A DNA stretch of 64,000 nucleotides from an uncultured Christensenella sp. (GTDB lineage Bacteria > Bacillota > Clostridia > Christensenellales > Borkfalkiaceae): positions 1 through 64,000 of the forward strand of contig CAJUFY010000004.1 in assembly GCA_910586245.1 (NCBI GenBank), given 5' to 3'. A program made the position numbers and the translations under genes. The notes below the pieces were generated by a model. The model did not search any database. It was not told the DNA's origin and was given only the letters and a program-made list of their open reading frames with translations. Of this stretch, positions 31,937 to 40,495 are shown piece after piece (positions within the stretch are counted from its first letter, which is position 1; every line of letters starts with the position of its first letter).

Positions 31937-34786
31937 ATGAAAACGGGAATTAAAACGACGCTCGCGCTCTGCGCGGCGGCGATCATGGGGTTACAAATCA
32001 TGCCGGTGAAAACGGGAAGGACTTTTGCAGCGGCCGGTTACGACTTGCAGGCGACTTCGTCGGCGGCTTCGCACGGGGCTTCCGCCGCGGCGGACGGCGA
32101 TACGGCGACCTACTGGATGCCCTCCGCAACGGACGACGCGCCCGCGTTGCTCTGCGATTTGGGCGAGTTGCGTACGGTCACCGGGTATCAACAGTATTTT
32201 CAAAACAAAGACGTGTGGTTTTTCGCCGTCAAGGGTTCGTTGGACGGAGAGCATTGGGCGACGCTTGCCGACTATTCGTCGGGGGCGGCGGGCAAGACGT
32301 TTGCCGATACCGTCAGCGGAATTTACCGTTACGTCAAGATCGAATTCTACGGCGCGGAAAACGGTTCTCCGTTCACGAGCGCGGAATTTTCGGTACAGAA
32401 CAAGCCGCTTTCTGCGGGCGAGAACGTCGCCCTCGGCATGAAGGGGTACAGCGGAAGCTGGGCGGGCGGATACGAGCACGAGCGCGCGTTTGACGGCGAC
32501 AAAGGCAGCTACTACTGTGCGAACGACGGCAGTTTCCCGCAGTGGTGCGGCGTCGACTGGGAATACGACGTGCTCGTAAACGGCATTCAAATCGAATTGC
32601 AGGACTATACGACGACGGATTTCGAAGTGACCGCGAAGAACGAGGCGGGCGATCGCGTGACGGTCGTCGAGCGCGCGCCGCGCACGGGCATCAACTTTAC
32701 TTTCGAAGTCGAAGGTCGGTATTCCAACTTCGAGTACAAAGTTTATTCTTCGCCCGGTTGGGCGAACCTCGCCGAATTGACGGTGAACGGCTTCAAGGAT
32801 CTGGCGTCGCAAAAATGCGCCGATGCGGCGTCCGTTTCCACCGAAGCGGGCGGCACGGTATATTCGTTCGATTATCTTACGTATATCCACAAAGTCGTCG
32901 GCGCGGAGCAGGTGGAAATTTCAAGCGACGGGTCTTCGTGGGAACCGGTTTCGGCGGAAGGCGTCGAAGCGGTGTGCCGTTACGTGCGCGTTCTCGGCGC
33001 GGGACAGGTGAAACTGTACGGAATGACGGTTGCCAAAGACCTTGCGCGCGGGTTGCGGGGCGCGGTGTCCGACTATTCCAACGAAAGTTTTAATGCCGAA
33101 AAGTGTACGACGAATCCCGAACACGTCGACGGGCGCAACCAGTTCTGGTGCGCGGAAAGCGCGGGCGGGGAGCATTGGCTCAAACTCGATCTCGGGAACG
33201 CGTGCTACGTGGAAGAAGTGGTGCAGAAATTCCAGGATTACAAAAACGGTTATCGGTTTAAGATCGAAGCTTCGCTCGACGGCACGGCGTGGACGAGTTT
33301 GTTCGATTCGTACGGCGCGCCCGTTTCGGGGCAGGAATTTTCGGCAAAGGCGGGGGATTTCTACCGCTACGTGCGGCTCACGGTCATGACGGAAGGGAAC
33401 GACTTTGCAAACAGTAACCAGCTGCAGGTCATCGGATACGGTTCGCCCGTCAAAGAGGGCTGGTGGCAGCGGGAGTCGGGCGTCGTCCGTTATTATCCCA
33501 AGGAGCAAAAAGTTTCCATTGCCGAAATGCGCAAGAAGCTCGACGAATACCGTTCCAACGGGTTTAAGGTGATCGAAGTGCACCAGCCCTACGAGGGGCA
33601 GGGCGATATCTGGAGCGGACTGGGCGCGACGGATAATTACAACGCGGACCCCGTGAACGGCACGCTGGACGATTGGGCGGCGTTTCTCGATCGGGCGCAC
33701 GAACTGGGCATGTACGTGTTCATGTTCGGGAACGTCGGATACGCACGCTGCACGGCGGAGTTCTTCCAAAAGGCTTGCCTCGATTATGCGAACGGCGTGC
33801 AGTCGCCCGAGCGCGACTGGTTCCTGTTCAGCGAAACGAATCCCGACCCTGCGAAGTGGTTCTGGAGCGACACGGCGAACGCCTATTATTACGCGTACTG
33901 GGAAGAAGGCGGACAGATTCCCAACTACAACTTCGATACCGAGGCGTGGCAGAACGAAGCGGAGCGTTACGTAACGTACTGGGCGGACTTCGGGTTTGAC
34001 GGCGTTGCGCTTGACGCGCCTCCCGCTTATTACTTCGGTTCTCAGGATCCCGCGGCGGTCACTTACGAACATATTACCAAGCCATTGCTTGCGCGCAATA
34101 TCATGGTGTTGCCGGAAGGGACGGGCGATCACAACTATATTTATTCCTATCATTACAAGGCAGTCCAGAATTACAATATGGGCGGATGGGGCGGCGGCGC
34201 CTGGAGCCTTGGCATCGACGCCGTAACCGATCGGAACGCCCGCTCGATCGACGATCTGATCAAGGGCGGACGCGACAACGTGATTGCGCTGGGCGGATCG
34301 AGCATTGCAACGCTGTGTTTCGAACAGAAGTACGAGAACGTGGCGGACTATAAGCGGATTGCAGAAGCGGCGCTGCTCACCACGAGCGGACATATGGCGT
34401 TCCTACATGCTGGGACGAGCGCGTTCGTCGGGCAGGACATTATCGAAAAGACCTGGTCGGATGAACTGAAAGATTCGGTCTTCGGGCTGTTCCAACTGCA
34501 AAACAGTTATTCGGCGTTCAACGTGAGCGGCGCGCGCTACCGCGTGCCCACCAACGACGACACCGTGTATTACGCATACTGCCGCAGCGACATGAAGGGC
34601 GGACAGCGCGCGCTGGTCGTGTTCAACTATTCGGGCGAAGAGGCGGAAATCGAAGTCGATCTTCGCAATGCCGGCGTCGGCGGGAATTTCGTCGATCTGC
34701 TCACGGGCAATATGGTCGCCGCGGAGGGGAACGTTTTGAAGCTGACCGTTCCGAGCGCGTCGTTCGTCATTCTCGGCAGGTTTTAA
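31937..34786 (+). CDS. Secreted GH13-like glycoside hydrolase with discoidin domains
   Basis: 949 residues; ATG at 31937 after GGGAGGAAG. Signal peptide (residues ~1-32), then about three discoidin-like units (YDLQATSSAASHGASAAADG; NVALGMKGYSGSWAGG; GEHWLKLDLGNACYVEEV). From ~residue 510 comes a TIM barrel resembling the alpha-amylase clan: an EVHQPYEGQGD segment early, HELGMYVFMFGNVG, GFDGVALDAPP with the presumed nucleophile D693, and VLPEGTG with the presumed acid E727. The third conserved acid in an NHD motif is not seen; the equivalent place reads LCFEQKYEN. A C-terminal all-beta domain ends it (RALVVFNYSG). It is the only clear catalytic candidate of the cluster. It could instead belong to another TIM-barrel glycosidase family. 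Confidence 0.7.
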   Translation: MKTGIKTTLALCAAAIMGLQIMPVKTGRTFAAAGYDLQATSSAASHGASAAADGDTATYWMPSATDDAPALLCDLGELRTVTGYQQYFQNKDVWFFAVKGSLDGEHWATLADYSSGAAGKTFADTVSGIYRYVKIEFYGAENGSPFTSAEFSVQNKPLSAGENVALGMKGYSGSWAGGYEHERAFDGDKGSYYCANDGSFPQWCGVDWEYDVLVNGIQIELQDYTTTDFEVTAKNEAGDRVTVVERAPRTGINFTFEVEGRYSNFEYKVYSSPGWANLAELTVNGFKDLASQKCADAASVSTEAGGTVYSFDYLTYIHKVVGAEQVEISSDGSSWEPVSAEGVEAVCRYVRVLGAGQVKLYGMTVAKDLARGLRGAVSDYSNESFNAEKCTTNPEHVDGRNQFWCAESAGGEHWLKLDLGNACYVEEVVQKFQDYKNGYRFKIEASLDGTAWTSLFDSYGAPVSGQEFSAKAGDFYRYVRLTVMTEGNDFANSNQLQVIGYGSPVKEGWWQRESGVVRYYPKEQKVSIAEMRKKLDEYRSNGFKVIEVHQPYEGQGDIWSGLGATDNYNADPVNGTLDDWAAFLDRAHELGMYVFMFGNVGYARCTAEFFQKACLDYANGVQSPERDWFLFSETNPDPAKWFWSDTANAYYYAYWEEGGQIPNYNFDTEAWQNEAERYVTYWADFGFDGVALDAPPAYYFGSQDPAAVTYEHITKPLLARNIMVLPEGTGDHNYIYSYHYKAVQNYNMGGWGGGAWSLGIDAVTDRNARSIDDLIKGGRDNVIALGGSSIATLCFEQKYENVADYKRIAEAALLTTSGHMAFLHAGTSAFVGQDIIEKTWSDELKDSVFGLFQLQNSYSAFNVSGARYRVPTNDDTVYYAYCRSDMKGGQRALVVFNYSGEEAEIEVDLRNAGVGGNFVDLLTGNMVAAEGNVLKLTVPSASFVILGRF

Positions 34787-34798
34787 GTGGGAGGAAAC

Positions 34799-36595
34799 AT
34801 GAATAAAATTTTAAAATCCTTTGCGGGATTGTTTACCTTTGCGTTTGCGGTGAGTACGCTCGCCGCCTGCGCGCCCGGCGGACAGGGCGGAACGCCGAAG
34901 CCGCCCGAACCGAATCCTCCCGTCGTCGATCCCGTGCCCGAAATCCCCGAAAACGCCATCGTGCTTACTTCGTCCAACGCGACCAATACGGCGACTTCCT
35001 ATTTTTCGGCAAGGTATTCCGACGAAGGGATTCATCTCGACGCGTACGTGCTGGACGACGATATCCATTCGGAAATTTACTATTCGCACGGCTACGACGA
35101 CAACGTAGAGTACCTCGTCGGAACGAAGTACGAAGGGCAAACGGGCTGGGACGCAGGCAATACTTTGCATTTCCTGATTACCGCCGACGGCGACACTTCG
35201 TTCGAACGCGCCGTTTCAAGCAACGGCTTGGGCAAGAGCTACGCGCCCGACTTGTACTGCGTCTACGGCAAAAACTTTTCCTATTCGTCGGAGTTAACGC
35301 CCTTCGGCTATCGGACGTCGGTGTTTCTCGGCTACGAGCTGTTCGGCGTCGACGCGGCGGCGGGCAGAAATAATTTGTACGTTTGTCCCGCTATGCGCAA
35401 TACGCACGATTACGCCGATACGGTGTGGACGCCTTTTCGGGAGGGCGGGTGCGACTGGGGCAACGCTTCCTCTTTCCTGCGCGTGGGCGAAAACGGTTAC
35501 GTGATCGACCGAAGCAAAGAAACGGAGTTGCTGATTCTCGGCGATTCTCAGCTCGAAACGGCAAACTGGAAGACTTTCGTCGGTGATTTTAAAGAAACGA
35601 ACGTTGTGAATCTTGCCGCTTCCGGCACCAAAATCATCGATTGGCAGAATCGCATTCAGAGCATTGCCGATTACGCGCCGCGCAACGTGGTGGCGTACGT
35701 GGGCATGGACGAGATCGCTTCCGCCGAGGAAACGGCACTCGTCGCGCAGACGGAAACCTTGCTGGAAAAAATCACGATCGCGTTGCCCAAAGCGGAAGTG
35801 TACGCCGTCAATCTGCTCGGCGAAACGAGCGGCGCGAACGGGCAAAAGATCGAACAGTTCAATGCCGCGCTCGCGGCTTCGGCGCAGGAACTCGGCGTAA
35901 CCGTGATCGACGGCGCGGCAGTGCTCTCGCAGTCGGGCGCGCTGAAAGCGGGCTATGCGGGCACGGACGGAAAACGTCTCAACCAGCTCGGTTACAACGT
36001 GCTTTCCAAATTGATTCGCGGCGCCGTCGGAATCGCGGGCGCGCAGTCGGGCGCGTTCGGCGACGGCAGTATGTACGCTTCTTCGGCGGCAGTTGCCGAA
36101 ACGGCGGGCGTAACCGTACTTGACGGCGTATACGACCAGTATACCTATTTCAAGAATTGCGGCGGCGAAGCGTTCTATGCGGAAGCGGAACTTTCGGCGG
36201 AACGGGTTTACAATTCCGACGCGTATCCCAAATTCGGCATCGTCCTTTCTTCGGGAGAAGAATCGCTGTTCTTCTACGTCGACGGAAGCAACGGATTGCA
36301 AAACAAGAGCGTGGGGTACGTCGAGTACGACCGCAACAATACCTGGAAGTGGGAATCGAGCGTTGAACAGAGCTGTGAAATCTCTTATGCGCAGGGCGGA
36401 TATTGCAAGCTGGCGCTGTTAAAGTATCAGGGTTATCTGTTCTTCTACGTCGACGGCGAATTGATCTTCACGTTAGACGGGCTGGACGCGTACGGGGTTT
36501 CGGGAAACACGGACGTCGGCATTCTTTCGTTCAATACGAAATTGCTGTTGAAAAACGCCCGTTATACGGAAGAAAATTTATCGGATTATATGTAA
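34799..36595 (+). CDS. Lipoprotein with SGNH-hydrolase-like domain lacking the catalytic His
   Basis: 598 residues from the ATG at 34799 (GGGAGGAAAC ahead). The signal peptide ends in LAAC, a good lipobox. Residues ~45-230 are a beta-sandwich resembling a CBM9-like domain (YSDEGIHLDAYVLDDDI). Residues ~240-410 are SGNH-like: block I LILGDSQLE with S250, block II NLAASG, block III altered (VGMDEI for GxND), and block V DGKRLNQLGY, where the usual His is R393. The last ~160 residues form another beta domain with a repeated FFYVDG motif. The fold is probably intact but a classical Ser-His esterase is doubtful. It is the last gene of the cluster, followed by a strong terminator. Confidence 0.7.
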   Translation: MNKILKSFAGLFTFAFAVSTLAACAPGGQGGTPKPPEPNPPVVDPVPEIPENAIVLTSSNATNTATSYFSARYSDEGIHLDAYVLDDDIHSEIYYSHGYDDNVEYLVGTKYEGQTGWDAGNTLHFLITADGDTSFERAVSSNGLGKSYAPDLYCVYGKNFSYSSELTPFGYRTSVFLGYELFGVDAAAGRNNLYVCPAMRNTHDYADTVWTPFREGGCDWGNASSFLRVGENGYVIDRSKETELLILGDSQLETANWKTFVGDFKETNVVNLAASGTKIIDWQNRIQSIADYAPRNVVAYVGMDEIASAEETALVAQTETLLEKITIALPKAEVYAVNLLGETSGANGQKIEQFNAALAASAQELGVTVIDGAAVLSQSGALKAGYAGTDGKRLNQLGYNVLSKLIRGAVGIAGAQSGAFGDGSMYASSAAVAETAGVTVLDGVYDQYTYFKNCGGEAFYAEAELSAERVYNSDAYPKFGIVLSSGEESLFFYVDGSNGLQNKSVGYVEYDRNNTWKWESSVEQSCEISYAQGGYCKLALLKYQGYLFFYVDGELIFTLDGLDAYGVSGNTDVGILSFNTKLLLKNARYTEENLSDYM

Positions 36596-36606
36596 TCAAC
36601 GAAAAA

Positions 36607-36636
36607 AAGGCTGCGGGAAACCGCAGCCTTTTTTTT
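36607..36636 (+). terminator. Terminator of the secreted-protein operon
   Basis: AAGGCTGCGG-GAAA-CCGCAGCCTT hairpin followed by T6. Confidence 0.95.
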
Positions 36637-36646
36637 AGGGAAGGAC

Positions 36647-36675
36647 TTGACAAAATCGGGGGGGGGTATGATAAA
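36647..36675 (+). promoter_or_regulatory. Promoter with a G9 tract in the spacer (candidate phase-variable promoter 1)
   Basis: TTGACA (36647-36652), AAATC, nine G (36658-36666), then TATGATAAA. With nine G the hexamer GATAAA (36670-36675) is 17 bases from the -35; the better hexamer TATGAT (36667-36672) is only 14 away and would reach 17 with twelve G. Slippage in the tract should therefore change promoter strength. Confidence 0.7.
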
Positions 36676-36711
36676 CTGGATACGAGAATTTGATATCAGG
36701 AGGGAATGGCG

Positions 36712-37116
36712 ATGTTAGCAACGAGAAAGCTTCGGTTCGTAAACGCGGGGTTATCGATCGCGTTATTTCTGACGTTGTATGCGAATGCGTTTTATTACGC
36801 GGGGAATGCGGATCCCGATTTTGCCGATTGGCTGCTCTGCGGTTATTATCTTTTATATCTCGCCGTGTCGGTTGCGTTCTGTTGTCGGGACAAGGATTAC
36901 GGAAAAAATTATTACGTTGCCATGGCAGTGTTTGTCATGCTTTTACCGTTGATTCTTTGGATTTACGTGATTGCAGACGGGTTTTCGAGCGGGGCATGGA
37001 TCGATTTCAAACGAAACTGGCAACTGATCGCTGCAACCGTGTTTGCCGTTGCCATGGCAATCGTGATGACCGTCGGCGCGGTCGAACAAAGGTACGATCG
37101 CCTGTATCGAAAATAA
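36712..37116 (+). CDS. Small four-helix membrane protein of unknown function
   Basis: 134 residues from the ATG at 36712; this start sits 7 bases after AGGAGGG, whereas an in-frame ATG at 36706 is too close. Four hydrophobic helices (AGLSIALFLTLYANAFYY; CGYYLLYLAVSVAFC; AMAVFVMLLPLILWIYVIA; LIAATVFAVAMAIVMTV) are joined by short loops, and the C-terminus is basic. I do not recognise a family. It is a single-gene unit between its own G-tract promoter and a perfect-palindrome terminator, which suggests independent, possibly switchable expression. Confidence 0.75.
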   Translation: MLATRKLRFVNAGLSIALFLTLYANAFYYAGNADPDFADWLLCGYYLLYLAVSVAFCCRDKDYGKNYYVAMAVFVMLLPLILWIYVIADGFSSGAWIDFKRNWQLIAATVFAVAMAIVMTVGAVEQRYDRLYRK

Positions 37117-37120
37117 CGTA

Positions 37121-37151
37121 CGAGGCGCGCGATGCATCGCGCGCCTCGTTG
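37121..37151 (+). terminator. Terminator after the small membrane protein gene
   Basis: A 28-base perfect palindrome (half-site CGAGGCGCGCGATG) followed by TTGTTTG. Confidence 0.8.
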
Positions 37152-37202
37152 TTTGCTTGAAAAATATTTTTGCCGAAAGGGGAACGAAAGAACTTTCACC
37201 AC

Positions 37203-37231
37203 TTGACAACCGACTGCGTTTCGGGTATAAT
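37203..37231 (+). promoter_or_regulatory. rny promoter
   Basis: Perfect consensus: TTGACA (37203-37208), 17-base spacer, TATAAT (37226-37231). The leader is about 60 bases. Confidence 0.9.
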
Positions 37232-37298
37232 AAAATCAATCGTGTCGTACTCTGCCCCAAGCGGAGTTGACTTGGCAAAAATTCAAGGAGGCTGTATT

Positions 37299-38915
37299 AT
37301 GGTAACACTTAGCAGCCTGCTCCTTGCAGCGGATACCTGGATGGTGATCCTCTTCCCGATTCTCGCATTGATTTTAGGCGGGGGCGTCGGCGTAGCGGTA
37401 ACCTGGGTGCTTCGCAATAAGAGTGCAAAAAGAAAGTCAGAAAAGAAACTCGACGATACTTCGAAACGCGTCGAGGAAATGCTGAAAGCCGCGGAAGCGG
37501 AGAGCAAGCAACTGAGAAAAGAAGCGATCTTAGAAGCAAAGGAACAGGAAATTAGAAGAAGAAACGAGTTCGAACAGGAGATGAAGGAGAAACGCGCCGA
37601 ACAGCAGCGCGTGGAATCCCGTCTTACCCGTCAGGAAGATCTGCTCGAACGCAAAGAGGAAGAGATTGCGAAGAAATCCGAATCTCTCGATCAGCAGAAG
37701 GCGGCTTATCAGCAAAAGCTCGAAGAAGTCGAAAAGAAGCAGGAACAGGTTTCCCGTCAGCACGAGCTGATGGTGCAGGAGTTGGAACGCGTCGCCCAGC
37801 TTACGAAGGATGAGGCGAAAAAGATTCTGACCGAAGAAATTTTGGACGAAACCCGCCGCGACTGCGCGATGCAGGTGCGCAACCTCGAACAGCAGGCGAA
37901 GGACGAATGCGATCTGAATGCGAAGAATATTATTTCGCTCGCCATTCAGCGTTGCGCTTCCGACCACGCGTCGGAAAGCACCGTTTCCGTCGTGCCCCTT
38001 CCCAACGACGATATGAAAGCCCGCATCATCGGGCGCGAAGGACGCAATATTCGCGCGATCGAAAACGCAACGGGCATCGAGCTGATCATCGACGATACGC
38101 CCGAAGTCGTCATTCTTTCGGGCTTCGATCCCGTCAGAAGGGAAATTGCGCGCATTACGCTCGAACGGCTCATTCAGGACGGCAGAATTCACCCCGCCCG
38201 TATCGAAGAAACGGTGGAAAAAGTCACCAAAGAACTCGATCAGCAAATTAAGGCGGCGGGCGAAAACGCAATGTTCGAAGTGGGAATCTTCGGCTTGCAC
38301 CCCGAACTCATCAAACTGATCGGCCGCTTAAAATACCGTACGAGTTACGGGCAGAACGTTTACCGCCATTCCATCGAAGTTTCGCAGCTTGCGGGGCTCA
38401 TGGCGCAGGAACTGGGGCTGGACGTAAACTTTGCAAAGCGCGCGGGGCTTCTGCACGATATCGGCAAAGCCGTCGATCACGAACAGGAAGGCACGCACAT
38501 TCAGATCGGCGCCGATCTTGCGAAAAAGTTCAAGGAGAACGCGATGATCGTGAACGCGATCATGGCGCACCACGGCGACGTGGAACCCAAAACCATCGAA
38601 GCGGTGCTCGTACAGGCTGCCGACGCCATTTCGGGCGCGCGCCCGGGCGCGAGAAGGGAAACGGGTTCGAACTACGTGAAGCGGCTCGAAAAACTCGAAG
38701 CCATCGCCACGGGATTTGCGGGCGTGGACAAGAGTTACGCCATTCAGGCGGGCAGAGAGGTGCGCGTCATCGTAAAGCCCGATCAGGTGGACGACGCCAA
38801 AGCGCTGTTCCTTGCAAAGGACATCGCAAAGAAGATCGAAAGCGAACTCGAATACCCCGGTCAGATCAAGGTAAACGTGATCCGCGAATTCAGAAGCGTA
38901 GAATACGCGAAATAA
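37299..38915 (+). CDS. rny: Ribonuclease Y
   Basis: 538 residues from the ATG at 37299 (CAAGGAGG ahead). One N-terminal transmembrane helix (WMVILFPILALILGGGVGVAV) is followed by a long coiled coil (residues ~40-205), a KH domain (MKARIIGREGRNIRAIENATG) and an HD domain with LLHDIGKAVDHE and the downstream His/Asp residues (MAHHGDVEP). RNase Y is the membrane-bound endonuclease that starts mRNA decay in Bacillota. Domain order and length are standard. It is transcribed alone from a consensus promoter. Confidence 0.97.
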   Translation: MVTLSSLLLAADTWMVILFPILALILGGGVGVAVTWVLRNKSAKRKSEKKLDDTSKRVEEMLKAAEAESKQLRKEAILEAKEQEIRRRNEFEQEMKEKRAEQQRVESRLTRQEDLLERKEEEIAKKSESLDQQKAAYQQKLEEVEKKQEQVSRQHELMVQELERVAQLTKDEAKKILTEEILDETRRDCAMQVRNLEQQAKDECDLNAKNIISLAIQRCASDHASESTVSVVPLPNDDMKARIIGREGRNIRAIENATGIELIIDDTPEVVILSGFDPVRREIARITLERLIQDGRIHPARIEETVEKVTKELDQQIKAAGENAMFEVGIFGLHPELIKLIGRLKYRTSYGQNVYRHSIEVSQLAGLMAQELGLDVNFAKRAGLLHDIGKAVDHEQEGTHIQIGADLAKKFKENAMIVNAIMAHHGDVEPKTIEAVLVQAADAISGARPGARRETGSNYVKRLEKLEAIATGFAGVDKSYAIQAGREVRVIVKPDQVDDAKALFLAKDIAKKIESELEYPGQIKVNVIREFRSVEYAK

Positions 38916-38923
38916 TAACGAAC

Positions 38924-38954
38924 CGCCGTACGCGCTGCCGTGCGGCGTTTTTTT
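38924..38954 (+). terminator. Terminator after rny
   Basis: CGCCGTACG / CGTGCGGCG stem (one G-T pair) followed by TTTTTTT. Confidence 0.85.
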
Positions 38955-39048
38955 ATTCGATTCAACGGAAACGTACACCATAAACGGGCTTTGCGGCATA
39001 AAATGCAGTACGGTAACTTACCGATATTTTATACCACAGAGGTCTGAT

Positions 39049-39357
39049 ATGTGTAATACCTGTAATCACTGCGGCTGCAACCGTTGCGGTTGCAACGGCT
39101 GCTGTCACGGCAATGCTTTTACGCGCGCAATCGACAACCTTTTTTCCACTTGCAACTGCGGCTGCAACGGCTGTAACAACGGGTGCGGTTGTAATCGCAG
39201 CGGCTGCGGTTGCGGCTGCGGAAGCTCGGTCAATCTGAGCGCGTTTACTTCCTGCAATGCGGATAACGATGCGTACTATGCGCGGCAATACGCGCTCACG
39301 ACGAATCGTTCGGGATGCGGTTGCGGCTGCCGTTGTTCGCACTGCTGCAATTTTTAA
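39049..39357 (+). CDS. Small Cys/Gly/Asn-rich protein
   Basis: 102 residues; ATG at 39049 after AGAGGTC. About a quarter of residues are Cys, in CxC and CNxCGC units (MCNTCNHCGCNRCGCNGC at the start, SGCGCGCGSS in the middle, SGCGCGCRCSHCCNF at the end), broken by two ordinary segments (NAFTRAIDNLFSTC; LSAFTSCNADNDAYYARQYA). There is no signal peptide. No enzyme fold is evident. Cys-rich repetitive small proteins of spore formers are often cross-linked in the spore coat or bind metal; both are inference. The gene is monocistronic with a very strong terminator. No clear sigma-A promoter is seen in the 95 bases upstream, compatible with a sporulation sigma factor. Confidence 0.75.
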   Translation: MCNTCNHCGCNRCGCNGCCHGNAFTRAIDNLFSTCNCGCNGCNNGCGCNRSGCGCGCGSSVNLSAFTSCNADNDAYYARQYALTTNRSGCGCGCRCSHCCNF

Positions 39358-39365
39358 CTGAAAAA

Positions 39366-39397
39366 GGCGGCGCGCCGTGCGGCGCGCCGTTTTTTTT
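39366..39397 (+). terminator. Terminator after the Cys-rich gene
   Basis: CGGCGCGCCG-TG-CGGCGCGCCG followed by eight T. Confidence 0.93.
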
Positions 39398-39420
39398 ACG
39401 TTTATTTTTCCATAAAATCC

Positions 39421-39449
39421 TTGCCAACTTTTGCGCGGAGTGTTATAAT
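39421..39449 (+). promoter_or_regulatory. Promoter of the second yitT-like gene
   Basis: TTGCCA (39421-39426), 17-base spacer, TATAAT (39444-39449). Confidence 0.85.
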
Positions 39450-39484
39450 AACGCAGTAATACGGATCGCAGAAGAAGGCGTCGC

Positions 39485-40462
39485 ATGAAACTTCCCAAAC
39501 TTCAAAAACCGAATAAAAGACAAGTGCATAAATTTTTATTGCATTTGTTGATCGTCGTCTGCGGAAACGCCGTCGCTTCGGCGGCTTCTGCATTTTTTAT
39601 CATTCCGAACAATTTCGTCATGGGCGGGACGACGGGGATCGGTATTTTTATCCGCAATCTGCTCGGCGGTTCGAACGAGTGGGCGGTTACGCTTACGGTT
39701 TACGTGGCGAACGTCTGTCTGTTTATCCTCGGTTCGTTTTTGTTGGGAAAAAAGTTTGCCGCGGCGACGCTGGCGGGTACTTTGCTCTATCCATCCTTTT
39801 TGAGTTTGTTTACGTTTTTGAACGATCTGTACGTCAAAGCGAACGGCGCGCCGATTTCCGCGAACGATCCGCTGTTGGCGGCAGTATGCGGATCCTTGCT
39901 TTTCGGGTTCGGGATCGGGATCGTCGTACGGATCGGGGCGAGCACGGGCGGCACGGATATCCCGCCGCTCATCTTCCATAAATATTTCAATTTGCCCGTT
40001 TCGGTCGGCATTTGGGGGCTCGATCTTTTCATCTGTCTGATACAGCTCGTTGCAATTTCGCTCGATACGGTGCTTTACGGGATTTTCATTACGTTGCTTT
40101 CGGGCTTTGTCGTCGGGCTGATATCTCCGATCGGCATGCGCCGCGCGCAAGTTATGATTATCAGTAAAAAATACAAAGAACTGCGCGAAATGATTCTGAA
40201 TAAAATGAACCGCGGCGTCACCTTGCTGTACGGGAAGACGGGCTTTTTGCAGGACAAAACGTTCGTACTGCTGACCGTCGTTTCCAACCGCGACGTGGTG
40301 CGGCTGAAAAACGAAGTTCAGGCGATCGATCCCGAAGCTTTTTTAATGGTAAACGAAATTTCCGAGGTGCGCGGAAGAGGATTTTCTTCCGACAAGATCG
40401 CGCTCCCCAAGGAACAGGAAAAATTGGATCTTATCGAAGTTTCGGACGACGAAACCGAATAA
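39485..40462 (+). CDS. YitT family membrane protein (second paralogue)
   Basis: 325 residues. The start MKLPKLQKPNKRQVHKF is basic and shorter than in the paralogue at 8696. About six transmembrane helices carry the family motifs (IPNNFVMGGTTGIGIFI; IGASTGGTDIPPLI), and a C-terminal DUF2179 domain (MNRGVTLLYGKTGFL, LLTVVSNRDVVRLKNEV) is followed by an acidic tail. No substrate is known for the family. It is single-gene, and its terminator is shared with the convergent peptidase gene. Confidence 0.88.
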   Translation: MKLPKLQKPNKRQVHKFLLHLLIVVCGNAVASAASAFFIIPNNFVMGGTTGIGIFIRNLLGGSNEWAVTLTVYVANVCLFILGSFLLGKKFAAATLAGTLLYPSFLSLFTFLNDLYVKANGAPISANDPLLAAVCGSLLFGFGIGIVVRIGASTGGTDIPPLIFHKYFNLPVSVGIWGLDLFICLIQLVAISLDTVLYGIFITLLSGFVVGLISPIGMRRAQVMIISKKYKELREMILNKMNRGVTLLYGKTGFLQDKTFVLLTVVSNRDVVRLKNEVQAIDPEAFLMVNEISEVRGRGFSSDKIALPKEQEKLDLIEVSDDETE

Positions 40463-40495
40463 AAAAATCCCGCATGCAATATGCGGGATTTTTTT
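40462..40495. terminator. Bidirectional terminator between yitT-like and M20 dipeptidase genes
   Basis: AATCCCGCAT-GCAA-ATGCGGGATT region with A7 before and T7 after. Confidence 0.9.
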
